Part shown: piece after piece, positions 33,422 to 41,420 of the stretch
Numbering within the stretch: position 1 is the stretch's first letter
How the letters are laid out: every line of letters starts with the position of its first letter
NCBI GenBank assembly: GCA_028874905.1
Contig: JAPPGZ010000061.1
Location: 1-64,000, forward strand
Length of the DNA stretch: 64,000 nt
Source of the DNA: Gemmatimonadota bacterium
GTDB lineage: Bacteria > Gemmatimonadota > Gemmatimonadetes > Longimicrobiales > Gaopeijiaceae
Direction: 5' to 3'
Notes under the pieces: model-generated
The model's database searches: none
Told to the model about the DNA's origin: nothing
The model's input: only the letters and a program-made list of their open reading frames with translations
Made by a program: the position numbers and the translations under genes

Positions 33422-34183
33422 CTAGCTGCCGGGCGAAGGGGCGTTCGCGTCCGTCGCCGCGGCTGTCACCGCCGGCGCGTTCGCCGCCACCCAGGCTGCG
33501 TGTTCTTCGGCCGTCTCCACCATCACCCTGGCCGCCATGACTCCATGACCGAAGCCGCAGATCTCCGCGCACTGCACGTCGAACTCGCCCGTCACGGTCG
33601 GCTGGAACCAGCCGGTGATGCTGCGGCCCGGGATCGCGTCCTGCTTGATGCGCCATACCGGGACCGAGAAGCTGTGGAGAACGTCCGTCGCCTCCAGCTT
33701 GAAGTGGTACACCTTCTCGTTCTCCACGTGGAGTTCGTCCACGGTGAAGATGTCGTCCGGCGTGTCGAGCTCACCGTCCGCGCCGGGGTGCTGGAACGTC
33801 CAGGCCCACTGCTGGCCGATGACCCGGATCACCGCGTCCGGATTCTCCGGCAGCGTCATCTTGATGTTGTTCCACACCTTGAACGACACGGCGATGATCA
33901 GAACGTCGAAGACGAGCACCGCCAGGTGGGGATAGGTGATCCACCGCTTGTGTTTCTTGTTCTTGCCGTCGATGTAGTCGGCCCTGCGCCCGTCCCCCTT
34001 CGCCCTGAACCGCATGATGAAGTACACGAAGATGAGCTCGGCGGCGAGGAACCACACCCCGACCACCACCAGCACGAGAAGGATCAGGAAATCGATGTCG
34101 CCGGCGTAGGAAGACCCGATCCGGATCAGGCCGATGTCGTCGAAGAAGTGTCCGGCGCGCTCCCAGAAGCTCATTTCGTTCAT
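33422..34183 (-). CDS. ctaC: Cytochrome c oxidase subunit II (CuA)
   Basis: 253-residue subunit II that accepts electrons from cytochrome c at the CuA centre. Two N-terminal helices (FLILLVLVVVGVWFLAAE and LAVLVFDVLIIAVSF) anchor a periplasmic cupredoxin domain. The CuA ligands are in DVLHSFSVP and CAEICGFGHGVM (Cys-x3-Cys-x3-His-x2-Met), and GQQWAWTFQHPG is the electron entry tryptophan region. A tail rich in Ala, Asp and Pro ends the protein; no cytochrome c domain is fused, because the heme protein is encoded separately upstream. An in-frame ATG at residue 4 is an alternative start. Confidence 0.95.
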   Translation of the reverse strand: MNEMSFWERAGHFFDDIGLIRIGSSYAGDIDFLILLVLVVVGVWFLAAELIFVYFIMRFRAKGDGRRADYIDGKNKKHKRWITYPHLAVLVFDVLIIAVSFKVWNNIKMTLPENPDAVIRVIGQQWAWTFQHPGADGELDTPDDIFTVDELHVENEKVYHFKLEATDVLHSFSVPVWRIKQDAIPGRSITGWFQPTVTGEFDVQCAEICGFGHGVMAARVMVETAEEHAAWVAANAPAVTAAATDANAPSPGS

Positions 34184-34196
34184 TGCAGCAAATCGT

Positions 34197-34379
34197 TCAT
34201 TGCAGGATGAAGTTGTAGACGACCGCCGAGCCGATGAACCCCACCGCCAGCCAGAACGTCACGCGCAGCGTCTTCTTCGCGAAGATGATCGCCTCGTTGC
34301 TCTCGTCAGGGGGAGCCGCGGGGATTTCGGCCGCCAGCTCGGCGTGCGTCGGTTTGTCCGAAGGCGGGTTTGCTGCCAT
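34197..34379 (-). CDS. Small single-TM protein in the oxidase operon
   Basis: 60-residue protein between the tri-heme cytochrome c and oxidase subunit II genes (6 and 13 bases from its neighbours). A polar N-terminus (DKPTHAELAAEIPAAPPDES) precedes a single hydrophobic helix at the C-terminus (FWLAVGFIGSAVVYNFIL). Its placement and tight spacing argue that it is a real accessory subunit. It resembles small oxidase-associated membrane peptides in general shape only. Confidence 0.65.
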   Translation of the reverse strand: MAANPPSDKPTHAELAAEIPAAPPDESNEAIIFAKKTLRVTFWLAVGFIGSAVVYNFILQ

Positions 34380-34385
34380 GGCTGT

Positions 34386-35402
34386 TCAGCGGCTGAGGGT
34401 GTAGACGTAGGCGGCGACTGCGCGCAACTGCTCGTCGGTGAGCGGCATGCCCGCGCGGGGCTGCATGAGCCCGGGGTGCTCCACGGGCTGGGGAACCCCG
34501 GTCATGATGATGTCGACGATCGACTCGTACTCGCCGTCGATGTTGAGCCATACGTCGTCGGTGAGGTTCGGGGCCAGCGGTCCGCCCGGACCCTCGCGGA
34601 GGTGGCAGGTGAAGCAGATCCCCGTGTTGCCGTTGAAGATCTCCTGTCCCTCCTGGGCCATGGCGACAGTGACGCCCTCCGGCAGGATGGCGGGGTCGAC
34701 ATCGAGCGGCTCGAGCGGCGGCGGCGGTGGGGCGGGCGCCCTGCGGGGCAGCCGCTGCATGGTCATGATGTAGGCGGTGACGTCGTCGATGCGCTCGTCC
34801 GTGAAGCCTGTCATGGCGGCGCGCATGTTCGCGCCGAAGCCGTCTCCGCCGGCGCCGCGGATCCCGTCGCGGTACTTCCGCAGCGACGATGCGATATACC
34901 AGTCGCCCAGGTGGAGCAGCGAAGGCGCGGCGAGCGTCTCAAGGCCCCTTCCGTCCCGTCCGTGGCAGTTCGCGCAAAGAAGCAGGTAGTCCTCCTCGCC
35001 GGTCGCCACGTCTCCCTCGCCGGTGGCGGGCGGATCGGGGATCGGGAGGCTGTACACGTACGCGATGACGGCCTCGATATCTTCGTCTTCCGCGATCAGC
35101 GCCCGCGACATCGGACGCATGCGCAGCCCCTCGGTGTCCATGTAGTGATAGCCGCGCTGGCCGCTGCGGAACTTGTCAATCTGGGTGTTGAGGTACCACT
35201 GCGACGCCCCCGCAATCGCCGGCGCCCCCAGTATCTCGTCGCCCTCGCCCTCGTCGCCGTGACACGGGGCGCAGGTGTCGAAGAGCTGCTCGCCCCGGGC
35301 CACCAGGGCATCCGCGCCGCTGCAGGCCGTGGTGACCACCGACAGGATTACTGCTGCCAAGGCGTGACGGAAGGATGATTGCCCTGTCAGGAACCGCGTC
35401 AT
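34386..35402 (-). CDS. Tri-heme cytochrome c lipoprotein
   Basis: Exported electron-transfer protein with three CxxCH heme sites: CAPCH, CANCH and CFTCH, in three cytochrome c domains. It leads the oxidase operon and most likely feeds electrons to the CuA site of subunit II. The signal peptide ends VVTTACSG, a lipobox, so it should be membrane-tethered. Met ligands could come from LRMRPMSR, GANMRAAMTG and QPRAGMPLTD in the three domains. A Pro-rich linker (RRAPAPPPPPLEP) joins the second and third domains. I chose the ATG with GCGAGGA before it; an ATG 42 bases further upstream is possible. Confidence 0.9.
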   Translation of the reverse strand: MTRFLTGQSSFRHALAAVILSVVTTACSGADALVARGEQLFDTCAPCHGDEGEGDEILGAPAIAGASQWYLNTQIDKFRSGQRGYHYMDTEGLRMRPMSRALIAEDEDIEAVIAYVYSLPIPDPPATGEGDVATGEEDYLLLCANCHGRDGRGLETLAAPSLLHLGDWYIASSLRKYRDGIRGAGGDGFGANMRAAMTGFTDERIDDVTAYIMTMQRLPRRAPAPPPPPLEPLDVDPAILPEGVTVAMAQEGQEIFNGNTGICFTCHLREGPGGPLAPNLTDDVWLNIDGEYESIVDIIMTGVPQPVEHPGLMQPRAGMPLTDEQLRAVAAYVYTLSR

Positions 35403-35494
35403 GAGTCCTCGCCCGGCGGGCTGTTGGTCCGTTGGAATGTGCATCCCTTAAAGTCGCCAATCCGGCGCGCGGATTCTAGCGACCTGCGTTCCGG

Positions 35495-35527
35495 CGGGCA
35501 ATCCCGGCAGCGGCCGGGCAATCCCGG
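35495..35527. promoter_or_regulatory. Pair of 13-base direct repeats upstream of the oxidase operon
   Basis: CGGGCAATCCCGG occurs at 35495-35507 and again at 35515-35527, so the copies are 20 bases apart, two helical turns. Each copy is itself nearly palindromic (CCGGG-CAAT-CCCGG in the second). They lie about 95-125 bases ahead of the tri-heme cytochrome start on the minus strand and 48 bases from the end of the plug-only gene. This looks like a double operator; the regulator is unknown. Confidence 0.45.
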
Positions 35528-35573
35528 GAGCAGCCCGGCAGCCACTTGGCGCAGGCGGCCGGGCGCGGGCGGA

Positions 35574-36017
35574 CTACGGCGTGAGTGGCGGGCCGCGACG
35601 CAATCTGCCCCGCGTGGTCACGACGATTGCGCCTCCGCTGTACCCCGTGCCGAACCGGATGGTGGCATCCGCGGCGTTGAAGAACTGGATGCGCTCAACC
35701 TCCGAAATGGGGATCTGGGCCAGGTCTTCGAGAGTGCCCTGCACACGGCCGTCGACGACCACTCCTACCACAGGTTCCGGGTTGCCGGGGGTCCGCATGG
35801 GGCGCGCCCGAAGCCATTGCGGACGCAGGAGCCTGACCGCGTCCATGACATGGTCCACCATGGTCTCGTCCAGTTGGGCGCGAGTGATTTCATTCCGCCC
35901 GGACGTGGGTGCCGAGCTTTCTCCCGTGGTCGCGCACGCGGTCGCGCCTCCGAGCGCGAGAATCGCGGCCAGCGCGAAAACCGTCGCCCTGCTCCCCAAA
36001 CCATTGGATTTCGTCAA
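35574..36017 (-). CDS. TonB-receptor plug-like lipoprotein, no barrel
   Basis: 147-residue exported lipoprotein (signal ending ATACATTG). Its C-terminal half looks like the plug domain of TonB-dependent receptors: VVGVVVDGRVQG, then ISEVERIQFFNAADATIRFGTGYSGGAIVVTTR, which parallels the plug strand IESIEIIKGPAAATLYG...GVIQI of the SusC proteins in this window. There is no beta-barrel. It may be a free plug-like adaptor or binding protein. It sits four bases after the CocE gene stop, on the same strand. Confidence 0.7.
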   Translation of the reverse strand: MTKSNGLGSRATVFALAAILALGGATACATTGESSAPTSGRNEITRAQLDETMVDHVMDAVRLLRPQWLRARPMRTPGNPEPVVGVVVDGRVQGTLEDLAQIPISEVERIQFFNAADATIRFGTGYSGGAIVVTTRGRLRRGPPLTP

Positions 36018-36021
36018 GACA

Positions 36022-38001
36022 CTACTCCTTCTGTGCGGTAACGACCGGCAGCACCACGTGGGAGAGGCGGCCGGGCGAGTGATGAACGGTATTGCGCGCG
36101 ATCACCCACTCCGTCTCGTCGTAGTTATTACCACCGGTGTTCAGATTGCGTTCCCATCGGGGGAAGCTCGAAGAGGTGACTTCGAGGCGGATCCGGTGCC
36201 CCGGCAGGAACTGGTTCGCCGTTGCCTGCAGGTCGATCCGGACCTCGTACACTTCTCCCTCCTCCATCCAGATCTTGCGGCCGTAGCCCTCGCGGTAGCG
36301 GGCGCGCTGGATACCCTCTTGGACGTTCACAGGGGTGCCGTCGGGTTGCACGTCCACCAGCTTGGCGACAAAGTCGGTGTCGCGCGCGTCCGATGAGACA
36401 TGCAGGACCAGCTCGATGGGGCCGGTCACCTCCAGCGCGTCGGTGAGCGGCTCGGAAGTGTAGACGAGAACGTCGTCGCGGTCCTCCACGGCCGACTGGT
36501 CAAAGCCTCCGGCGGGGGCCTCCGCGGTGCCGGTGCAGCAAACGGGACCCCCGATGGTGGGGACGGGGTCGTCGGGGTCGTAGACGAATACGTCGGCGGG
36601 CTGATCGGTGGCCGGCGCCTCCCAGGAGAGCCGGCCGTCGCCGTCGCGGGTGTTAGCGTTGCCCTCGCTGTGGAGGTACATGGGGCGGAACTCGGTGCCC
36701 TCGACCGGCCAGGAGTCCGCGGAACGCCACTCGTTCGCCCCCATCAGATAGTATTGGAGACGCGGCATGCCTTCAAAGTCTGCGCCTTCAGTGCCTGCAC
36801 CGGCAGCGCCCGCATACTCGCCGCCCGCGCCGTCCCCCCGCAGCCAGTGGTCGAACCAGCGCAGGTAGATATTCCAGTAGTCGAGGCGGGCGTCGCCCAG
36901 GTCGCGTTCGCCGACCACCGTGCGCGAGGTGGCGATCTCCGAGGTGCAGTGGTCGGTGGGGGAGATGATTGCGAACTGGTTGTTGCGGCCGCGGTCGGAC
37001 TCGGCGTTGTCGCTGAGGAGGTTGAAGAGCTTGAGGGTCTCGGAGACGCCGAGGTCGTACCAGGAGTTGACGTGGAGCGCGGGCACGTCGAAGCGGTCCT
37101 CGTCGTTGACGTAGCCGATGTGATCCCACCACGGGTCGCCGGGCTCGTGGGAGACGAAAGCTTCGAAGTCCGTGGGCGGGGCGCCGGCGGCCTTGAGCAT
37201 GTCGATGTACGGCAGTGTTCGCCACGCGGCCTGGAAGTCGAGTTCGCCAGGGTTCGGCGCCGGATTGATCATCTCCTCGACCTGGAGCACGACGTCGCGG
37301 GGCGTTCCCGGCGGTATGCGGTAGAAGACCTTGGTGCCGGCGCCGCGAAACCAGCCCAGGCTGGCGGCCAGCTCGGTCGCGCCCCCGAAGATCACGCCGA
37401 AGTAGCGCAGACTGCCGCCTGCGGCCTGCGGGAGGGCGGCCGCGTGGTTCGGATTGCGGGTGGCGGCCAGCTGCATCTGGTTTTCGCCCAGATAGGAGCA
37501 GCCGTAGGTGCCGACGCGCCCGTTCGCCCACGGCTGACCTGCGAGCCACGAGACCATGTCGTAGCCGTCGCGCCGGTCGTCGCGCGACACGAAATACTCG
37601 CCCTCGGACTGATACCTGCCGCGCATGTCCTGTACCGCGACGGCGAAGCCGTGGCTGGCGAACCAGCGGGCGGCCGAGTTCTCGCGGCGGTGTGGCATCT
37701 TGCTGTAGGGCGTGCGGATCTGGATGACCGGCAGCGGCTCCGGGGCGCCGACGGGGAAGTAGAAGTCGGTGGCCAGGCGGACGCCGTCGCGCATGGGGAC
37801 CATGTACGTGGGGTCCAGGCGGACATCGTAGGTGCCTTCGGGGCGGGGGAACGGGCCTTCGGCGTCTTCGGGGGTGGCGGTGGGGGCGGAGCCTGCCTGG
37901 GAACCGGTGTCCGCCGGGACGCACGCGACCGCGGAGAGCAGAAGTGCAATTGCGAGGGAGATCGGGTGCGGGCGTCGGTCGGTCGCGTAATGGTCAGTCA
38001 T
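36022..38001 (-). CDS. CocE/NonD family hydrolase (S15-like), exported
   Basis: 659-residue exported alpha/beta-hydrolase of the CocE/X-Pro dipeptidyl-peptidase family. The signal peptide ends SAVACVPA, a lipobox. The hydrolase domain has MRDGVRLATDFYFP, the nucleophile elbow TYGCSYLGENQ, the Asp in HVNSWYDLGVSE and the His in ISPTDHCTSE. A C-terminal jelly-roll domain follows, with GHRIRLEVTSSSFPRWERNLNTGG. Members cleave acyl esters, beta-lactam ring precursors or N-terminal X-Pro dipeptides. The start overlaps the upstream BKACE gene by eight bases. Confidence 0.9.
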   Translation of the reverse strand: MTDHYATDRRPHPISLAIALLLSAVACVPADTGSQAGSAPTATPEDAEGPFPRPEGTYDVRLDPTYMVPMRDGVRLATDFYFPVGAPEPLPVIQIRTPYSKMPHRRENSAARWFASHGFAVAVQDMRGRYQSEGEYFVSRDDRRDGYDMVSWLAGQPWANGRVGTYGCSYLGENQMQLAATRNPNHAAALPQAAGGSLRYFGVIFGGATELAASLGWFRGAGTKVFYRIPPGTPRDVVLQVEEMINPAPNPGELDFQAAWRTLPYIDMLKAAGAPPTDFEAFVSHEPGDPWWDHIGYVNDEDRFDVPALHVNSWYDLGVSETLKLFNLLSDNAESDRGRNNQFAIISPTDHCTSEIATSRTVVGERDLGDARLDYWNIYLRWFDHWLRGDGAGGEYAGAAGAGTEGADFEGMPRLQYYLMGANEWRSADSWPVEGTEFRPMYLHSEGNANTRDGDGRLSWEAPATDQPADVFVYDPDDPVPTIGGPVCCTGTAEAPAGGFDQSAVEDRDDVLVYTSEPLTDALEVTGPIELVLHVSSDARDTDFVAKLVDVQPDGTPVNVQEGIQRARYREGYGRKIWMEEGEVYEVRIDLQATANQFLPGHRIRLEVTSSSFPRWERNLNTGGNNYDETEWVIARNTVHHSPGRLSHVVLPVVTAQKE

Positions 38002-38959
38002 AGGCGGTCGGTGTGGGAGAGAGGTTCAGCATCTCGCGTGCCTGGGCGGGGGTGGCAACCTCCCGGTTCAACTCGTGGATGATGCGCACCGCGCGCTCCA
38101 CAAGCTGCCGGTTGCTCCGTGCCTTTTCGCCCCGGCGGTAGTAGACGTTGTCTTCCAGCCCCACGCGCACGTGGCCGCCCAGCATGGTAGCCAGCGTCGT
38201 CATGGGCAGCTGGTGCGGTCCGATGCCCGAGGTCAGCCATACCGTGTCCTCCGGAAACTCGCGGATCATCTGGAGCACGTTGTCGACGGTGGGCAGGCTG
38301 GATGTCTGGTACCCCATGACCGTCTGAATCCAGTAGGGCTTCTCGACGAGCCCTTCGTCGATCAGGAAGCGGATGACCCAGCCGCCGCCCGGGTGGTAGG
38401 TCTCCAGCTCCGGCTTGATCCCGCGGGCCTTCATTTCGGTGGCGAAGTGCTTGATCTGGTGATACGAGAAGGGCAGACACTCGTCGTAAATCATCTCGGG
38501 GCGCGGATCGGGCAGAGGGGCGGGCCTGGCCGGAATCCGGAAGCGGCTCATGTCGGGGGTCAGATTCAGCGACGCGACCTCGGGCCGGGCGTCCAGACAC
38601 TGCAGCCGCTCCTCGTTCGTCATGTCGGGGCCGCCGCCGGTGGTGTCGTTGATGATGATGTCGGGGCACGCCTCACGGATCTTCGCGTTGACCTCCAGCC
38701 AGCGCTCGGTGGTGACTGCGGGCCGCGTGGGGAACTCCGCCTGCCGGGCGTGGACGTGCACCATCGACGCGCCCGCATCGTAGGCGCGGGCCACGGACTC
38801 GGCGATCTCCTCCGGCGTCTCGGGCAGGTTCGGATTCGACTCCTTCCCCTGGATTCCGCCGTTGCATGCGACGCAGATGATCGTGGGCGGCATGCGGCCG
38901 ACCCGCGCCAGGTATTGATGAGCGTCAGCGTGGTTCCAGCGGTCGAGAAGGTTGACCAT
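37994..38959 (-). CDS. BKACE family beta-keto acid cleavage enzyme
   Basis: 321-residue TIM-barrel enzyme of the BKACE (3-keto-5-aminohexanoate cleavage, DUF849) family, which reacts a beta-keto acid with acetyl-CoA to give acetoacetate and a new CoA ester. The zinc site shows as MVHVHARQ, with IINDTTGGG, RIPARPAP and the C-terminal GLEDNVYY segment as further hallmarks. Known activities include 3-dehydrocarnitine and 3-keto-5-aminohexanoate cleavage. A divergent dehydrogenase of the carnitine/L-gulonate type lies 147 bases away, so dehydrocarnitine-like substrates are the first guess. The ATG before VNLLDRW was chosen; upstream codons are not family-like. Confidence 0.9.
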   Translation of the reverse strand: MVNLLDRWNHADAHQYLARVGRMPPTIICVACNGGIQGKESNPNLPETPEEIAESVARAYDAGASMVHVHARQAEFPTRPAVTTERWLEVNAKIREACPDIIINDTTGGGPDMTNEERLQCLDARPEVASLNLTPDMSRFRIPARPAPLPDPRPEMIYDECLPFSYHQIKHFATEMKARGIKPELETYHPGGGWVIRFLIDEGLVEKPYWIQTVMGYQTSSLPTVDNVLQMIREFPEDTVWLTSGIGPHQLPMTTLATMLGGHVRVGLEDNVYYRRGEKARSNRQLVERAVRIIHELNREVATPAQAREMLNLSPTPTAYD

Positions 38960-39106
38960 CGGGCGTGGTTCCGGTGAAGCAGGTGTGACAAGTGCGGTGG
39001 TCGCGGTGTAAAGTGCGCTTGTCATTAACAGTATTGACGCATGCGGGCGCACGCGCGAGGGGAATACCACCGCACACGCGCGGAGAGCGCCAGGGAGGGA
39101 CCCACC

Positions 39107-40141
39107 ATGTCCGTTGCGTCCGGCGCCGGCTCGGCCTCACCCGGTGCGGCTTCCCGCGGCTCGGCCTCCCCCGGCGCGGTCGCCGTCGTCGGCACCGGTG
39201 TCATCGGGAGGAGCTGGATCCGCGTCTTCGTGCGGGCCGGCTTCCCCACCCGGGTCTTTGACCGGGACCCGGAGCAGCTGGCGCGGGCGGTGGCCTGGGC
39301 CCGGACGTCTGCGCTGGACGATGTCCACCTGGGACTGTGCGCCTATGCCGAAGCCCAGGCGGAGGAGCGCCGGATCACGGTTTGCGAGACCCTCGACGAG
39401 GCCCTGGACGGCGCGACCTACGTGCAGGAGAGCGGCCCCGAGGCCATCGCGACGAAGCAATCGATCTACAGGGCGCTCGACGCTGCGGCGGTACCGGAGG
39501 TTGTGCTGGGCAGTTCCACTTCGGCGCACGACATGACGGAAATCGCGCGGGGCCTGCCCGGGGCGGGTCGCTGCATCGTGGCGCATCCGGTGAATCCGCC
39601 GCACGCGATCCCCCTGGTCGAGGTCCTTGCTGGGGCGGAGACCCGCCCCGACGTCACGGCCACCACCCTGGCGCTCCTCCGCCGGGCCGGCATGGCCCCG
39701 GTCGTGCTCGACCGCTACGCGCCCGGCTTCGTCCTCAACCGCCTGCAGGCCGCGGTGGTGCGCGAGGCGGTCTCGCTCGTTGGCGCGGGCGTGGCCTCGC
39801 CCGAGGTGGTCGACATCGTCATGCGGGAGGGGCTCGGCCTCCGCTGGGCGCTGATGGGACCCTTCGGCACCGGCCATGTGAACGCGGACGGTGGCGTCGG
39901 CAGCTACTACCGCATGTACGGCGACGCCTACCGCGCGATCTGGCAGGATCTCGATCCCGCACCCGAGTTCGGCGACGACGTCATCGACGCGATCGATGAG
40001 GGCGCCTCGGCGATGTACGGCGAGGACGCGGTGCCGGCCCTTTCAGCCTGGAGGGATCGCATGGTGCGTCGGATTCTCCAGCTGAAAGCGGCGGATCCGG
40101 CGCCGAGGCGAGCCCCGGGGGAGGCACCGGCCAACGACTGA
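39107..40141 (+). CDS. 3-hydroxyacyl-CoA/L-carnitine dehydrogenase-type NAD oxidoreductase
   Basis: 344-residue NAD-dependent dehydrogenase of the 3-hydroxyacyl-CoA, carnitine and lambda-crystallin (L-gulonate) group. The Rossmann motif VAVVGTGVIGRSWIRVFVRAG follows a Ser/Ala/Gly-rich tail of about 25 residues. STSAHDMTEIARGL carries the conserved Ser, and VAHPVNPPHAIPLVEV the catalytic His. The C-terminal helical domain has FGTGHVNADGG. The expected product, a 3-keto acid, is the substrate type for the divergent BKACE enzyme. A GGGAGGGA Shine-Dalgarno sits ahead of the chosen ATG. Confidence 0.88.
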   Translation: MSVASGAGSASPGAASRGSASPGAVAVVGTGVIGRSWIRVFVRAGFPTRVFDRDPEQLARAVAWARTSALDDVHLGLCAYAEAQAEERRITVCETLDEALDGATYVQESGPEAIATKQSIYRALDAAAVPEVVLGSSTSAHDMTEIARGLPGAGRCIVAHPVNPPHAIPLVEVLAGAETRPDVTATTLALLRRAGMAPVVLDRYAPGFVLNRLQAAVVREAVSLVGAGVASPEVVDIVMREGLGLRWALMGPFGTGHVNADGGVGSYYRMYGDAYRAIWQDLDPAPEFGDDVIDAIDEGASAMYGEDAVPALSAWRDRMVRRILQLKAADPAPRRAPGEAPAND

Positions 40142-40163
40142 GCCGCCCCCGCGGCCAGCCCCC

Positions 40164-41207
40164 TCAGTACACGTCCAGATCCGCCGCGGACACCACGCGA
40201 CCCGTGTACCCGGCCTCGCGGATCTCCCGCAGCAGGTCCTCGTCGGTGGCACCCCAGTAGAGTTGATGGTACAGAACCAGGAGCGCCGGGCGCGCCCGCG
40301 TCGCGATGTCCACGAGCTCCACCGTCGACGTGTGGGAGTCGGCGTGATACCGCTGCCACTCGGGCGGACGCCCCTTGAACGTCTCGGCCGAGTAGACCTC
40401 GTGCACGAGGATGTCGCAGCCGTCGCAGGCCTCGACCAGCGACTCGCTCGGCCGTGCGTCTCCCGAGATCACGATCGTGCGGGCCGGGGCACCGTCGCGC
40501 CCAGGCGCGTCGAAGCGGTATCCGAGGGAGTGGGGCCACGACCCATGCATTACCGGAATCGCCGTGACGCGGACATTCTCGTCCTCATAAACCGGACCGC
40601 CGGTAGTCTCGGTGACCGGTGACCGGTATGCGTCCCGGTTGTAGTCGTGTGGCTCGAGCCCGAACAGACGCATGTGGACGTCTTCCTTCCACGCCTCCTG
40701 TATGTGCTCGACCATGGTGGCTGTGCCGGGCGGGCCGAAGACGAGAATCGGGTCGGGGCGCTCCAGCACCCAGGGCGAGAAGATCACATCCGGAAGCCCC
40801 ACGGTGTGGTCCGAATGGAGGTGCGTCAGGAAGAGGCGGTTGAGCCCGCTCGGTGCCAGGGCTTCGATGCCGTGCCTGGTCGAAGCCGCAGCGGCGCGGC
40901 GAACGATGCCGGGTCCCGCATCCACCAGATAGGCCCGCCCGCCCGCCACAACGGCGACCGCGGGTCCCGAGCGATCGGGGTCCGCGTTGGGCGTTCCCGT
41001 GCCGAGGATGACGAGGCGGATCTCGGACGCGGTGTCGTCAGCGACCGCGGTGTCGGCTGCGGCCTCCTGCGGGGAGGCGGGAGCCGGGACGGCGCTGGCA
41101 AGGACGGCCGTGGCAAGGCTCAGGCCGATCCGCAGGGGATCGCTGGTGTGAGACATGGTGGAGCGCGGTCGTTTGGCCCCGCACCCGCCCGCAGCTTCGT
41201 TCGTCAT
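40164..41207 (-). CDS. Exported MBL-fold metallo-hydrolase
   Basis: 347-residue exported zinc hydrolase of the metallo-beta-lactamase fold. The signal segment includes LSLATAVLASAVPAPASPQ. The zinc motif HLHSDHTVGLPD is complete, followed by VMHGSWPHS, the ISGDARPSE Asp and ADSHTSTVEL, a pattern closest to the RNase Z/arylsulfatase-like branch rather than to resistance enzymes. An AAGGAG Shine-Dalgarno seven bases upstream supports the first ATG; a second in-frame ATG lies 51 bases downstream. The frame remains open upstream across the divergent gene but is shadow there. It converges on the dehydrogenase with 22 bases between stops. Confidence 0.88.
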   Translation of the reverse strand: MTNEAAGGCGAKRPRSTMSHTSDPLRIGLSLATAVLASAVPAPASPQEAAADTAVADDTASEIRLVILGTGTPNADPDRSGPAVAVVAGGRAYLVDAGPGIVRRAAAASTRHGIEALAPSGLNRLFLTHLHSDHTVGLPDVIFSPWVLERPDPILVFGPPGTATMVEHIQEAWKEDVHMRLFGLEPHDYNRDAYRSPVTETTGGPVYEDENVRVTAIPVMHGSWPHSLGYRFDAPGRDGAPARTIVISGDARPSESLVEACDGCDILVHEVYSAETFKGRPPEWQRYHADSHTSTVELVDIATRARPALLVLYHQLYWGATDEDLLREIREAGYTGRVVSAADLDVY

Positions 41208-41235
41208 GCAAGGGCTCCTTGCTTCCGCCTTGATC

Positions 41236-41249
41236 GTGAAACGCTTCAC
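41236..41249. promoter_or_regulatory. LacI-like operator candidate in the divergent promoter region
   Basis: GTGAAACGCTTCAC, a near-palindrome with one mismatched pair, close to the TGAAACGTTTCA pattern bound by LacI/GalR-family repressors. It lies 29 bases upstream of the metallo-hydrolase start and 172 bases upstream of the class A-like hydrolase, so it could act on either. No LacI-family gene is in the window. Confidence 0.3.
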
Positions 41250-41420
41250 AAGCCCAAGCTGCCGCGCCGAAGGCCCGCATGCAAAGGGTGGGGACGCGCT
41301 GATCGCCTGACAGCCCTGCCCCCGCCGGTATGAACTCCACTCGAACGCCAGGTGCTTGCCTGCCCGGAACGTGCTTCCGAGTATTCCCCTCCAGCCCACC
41401 AGCAGCAGGAGACCCCCAAC

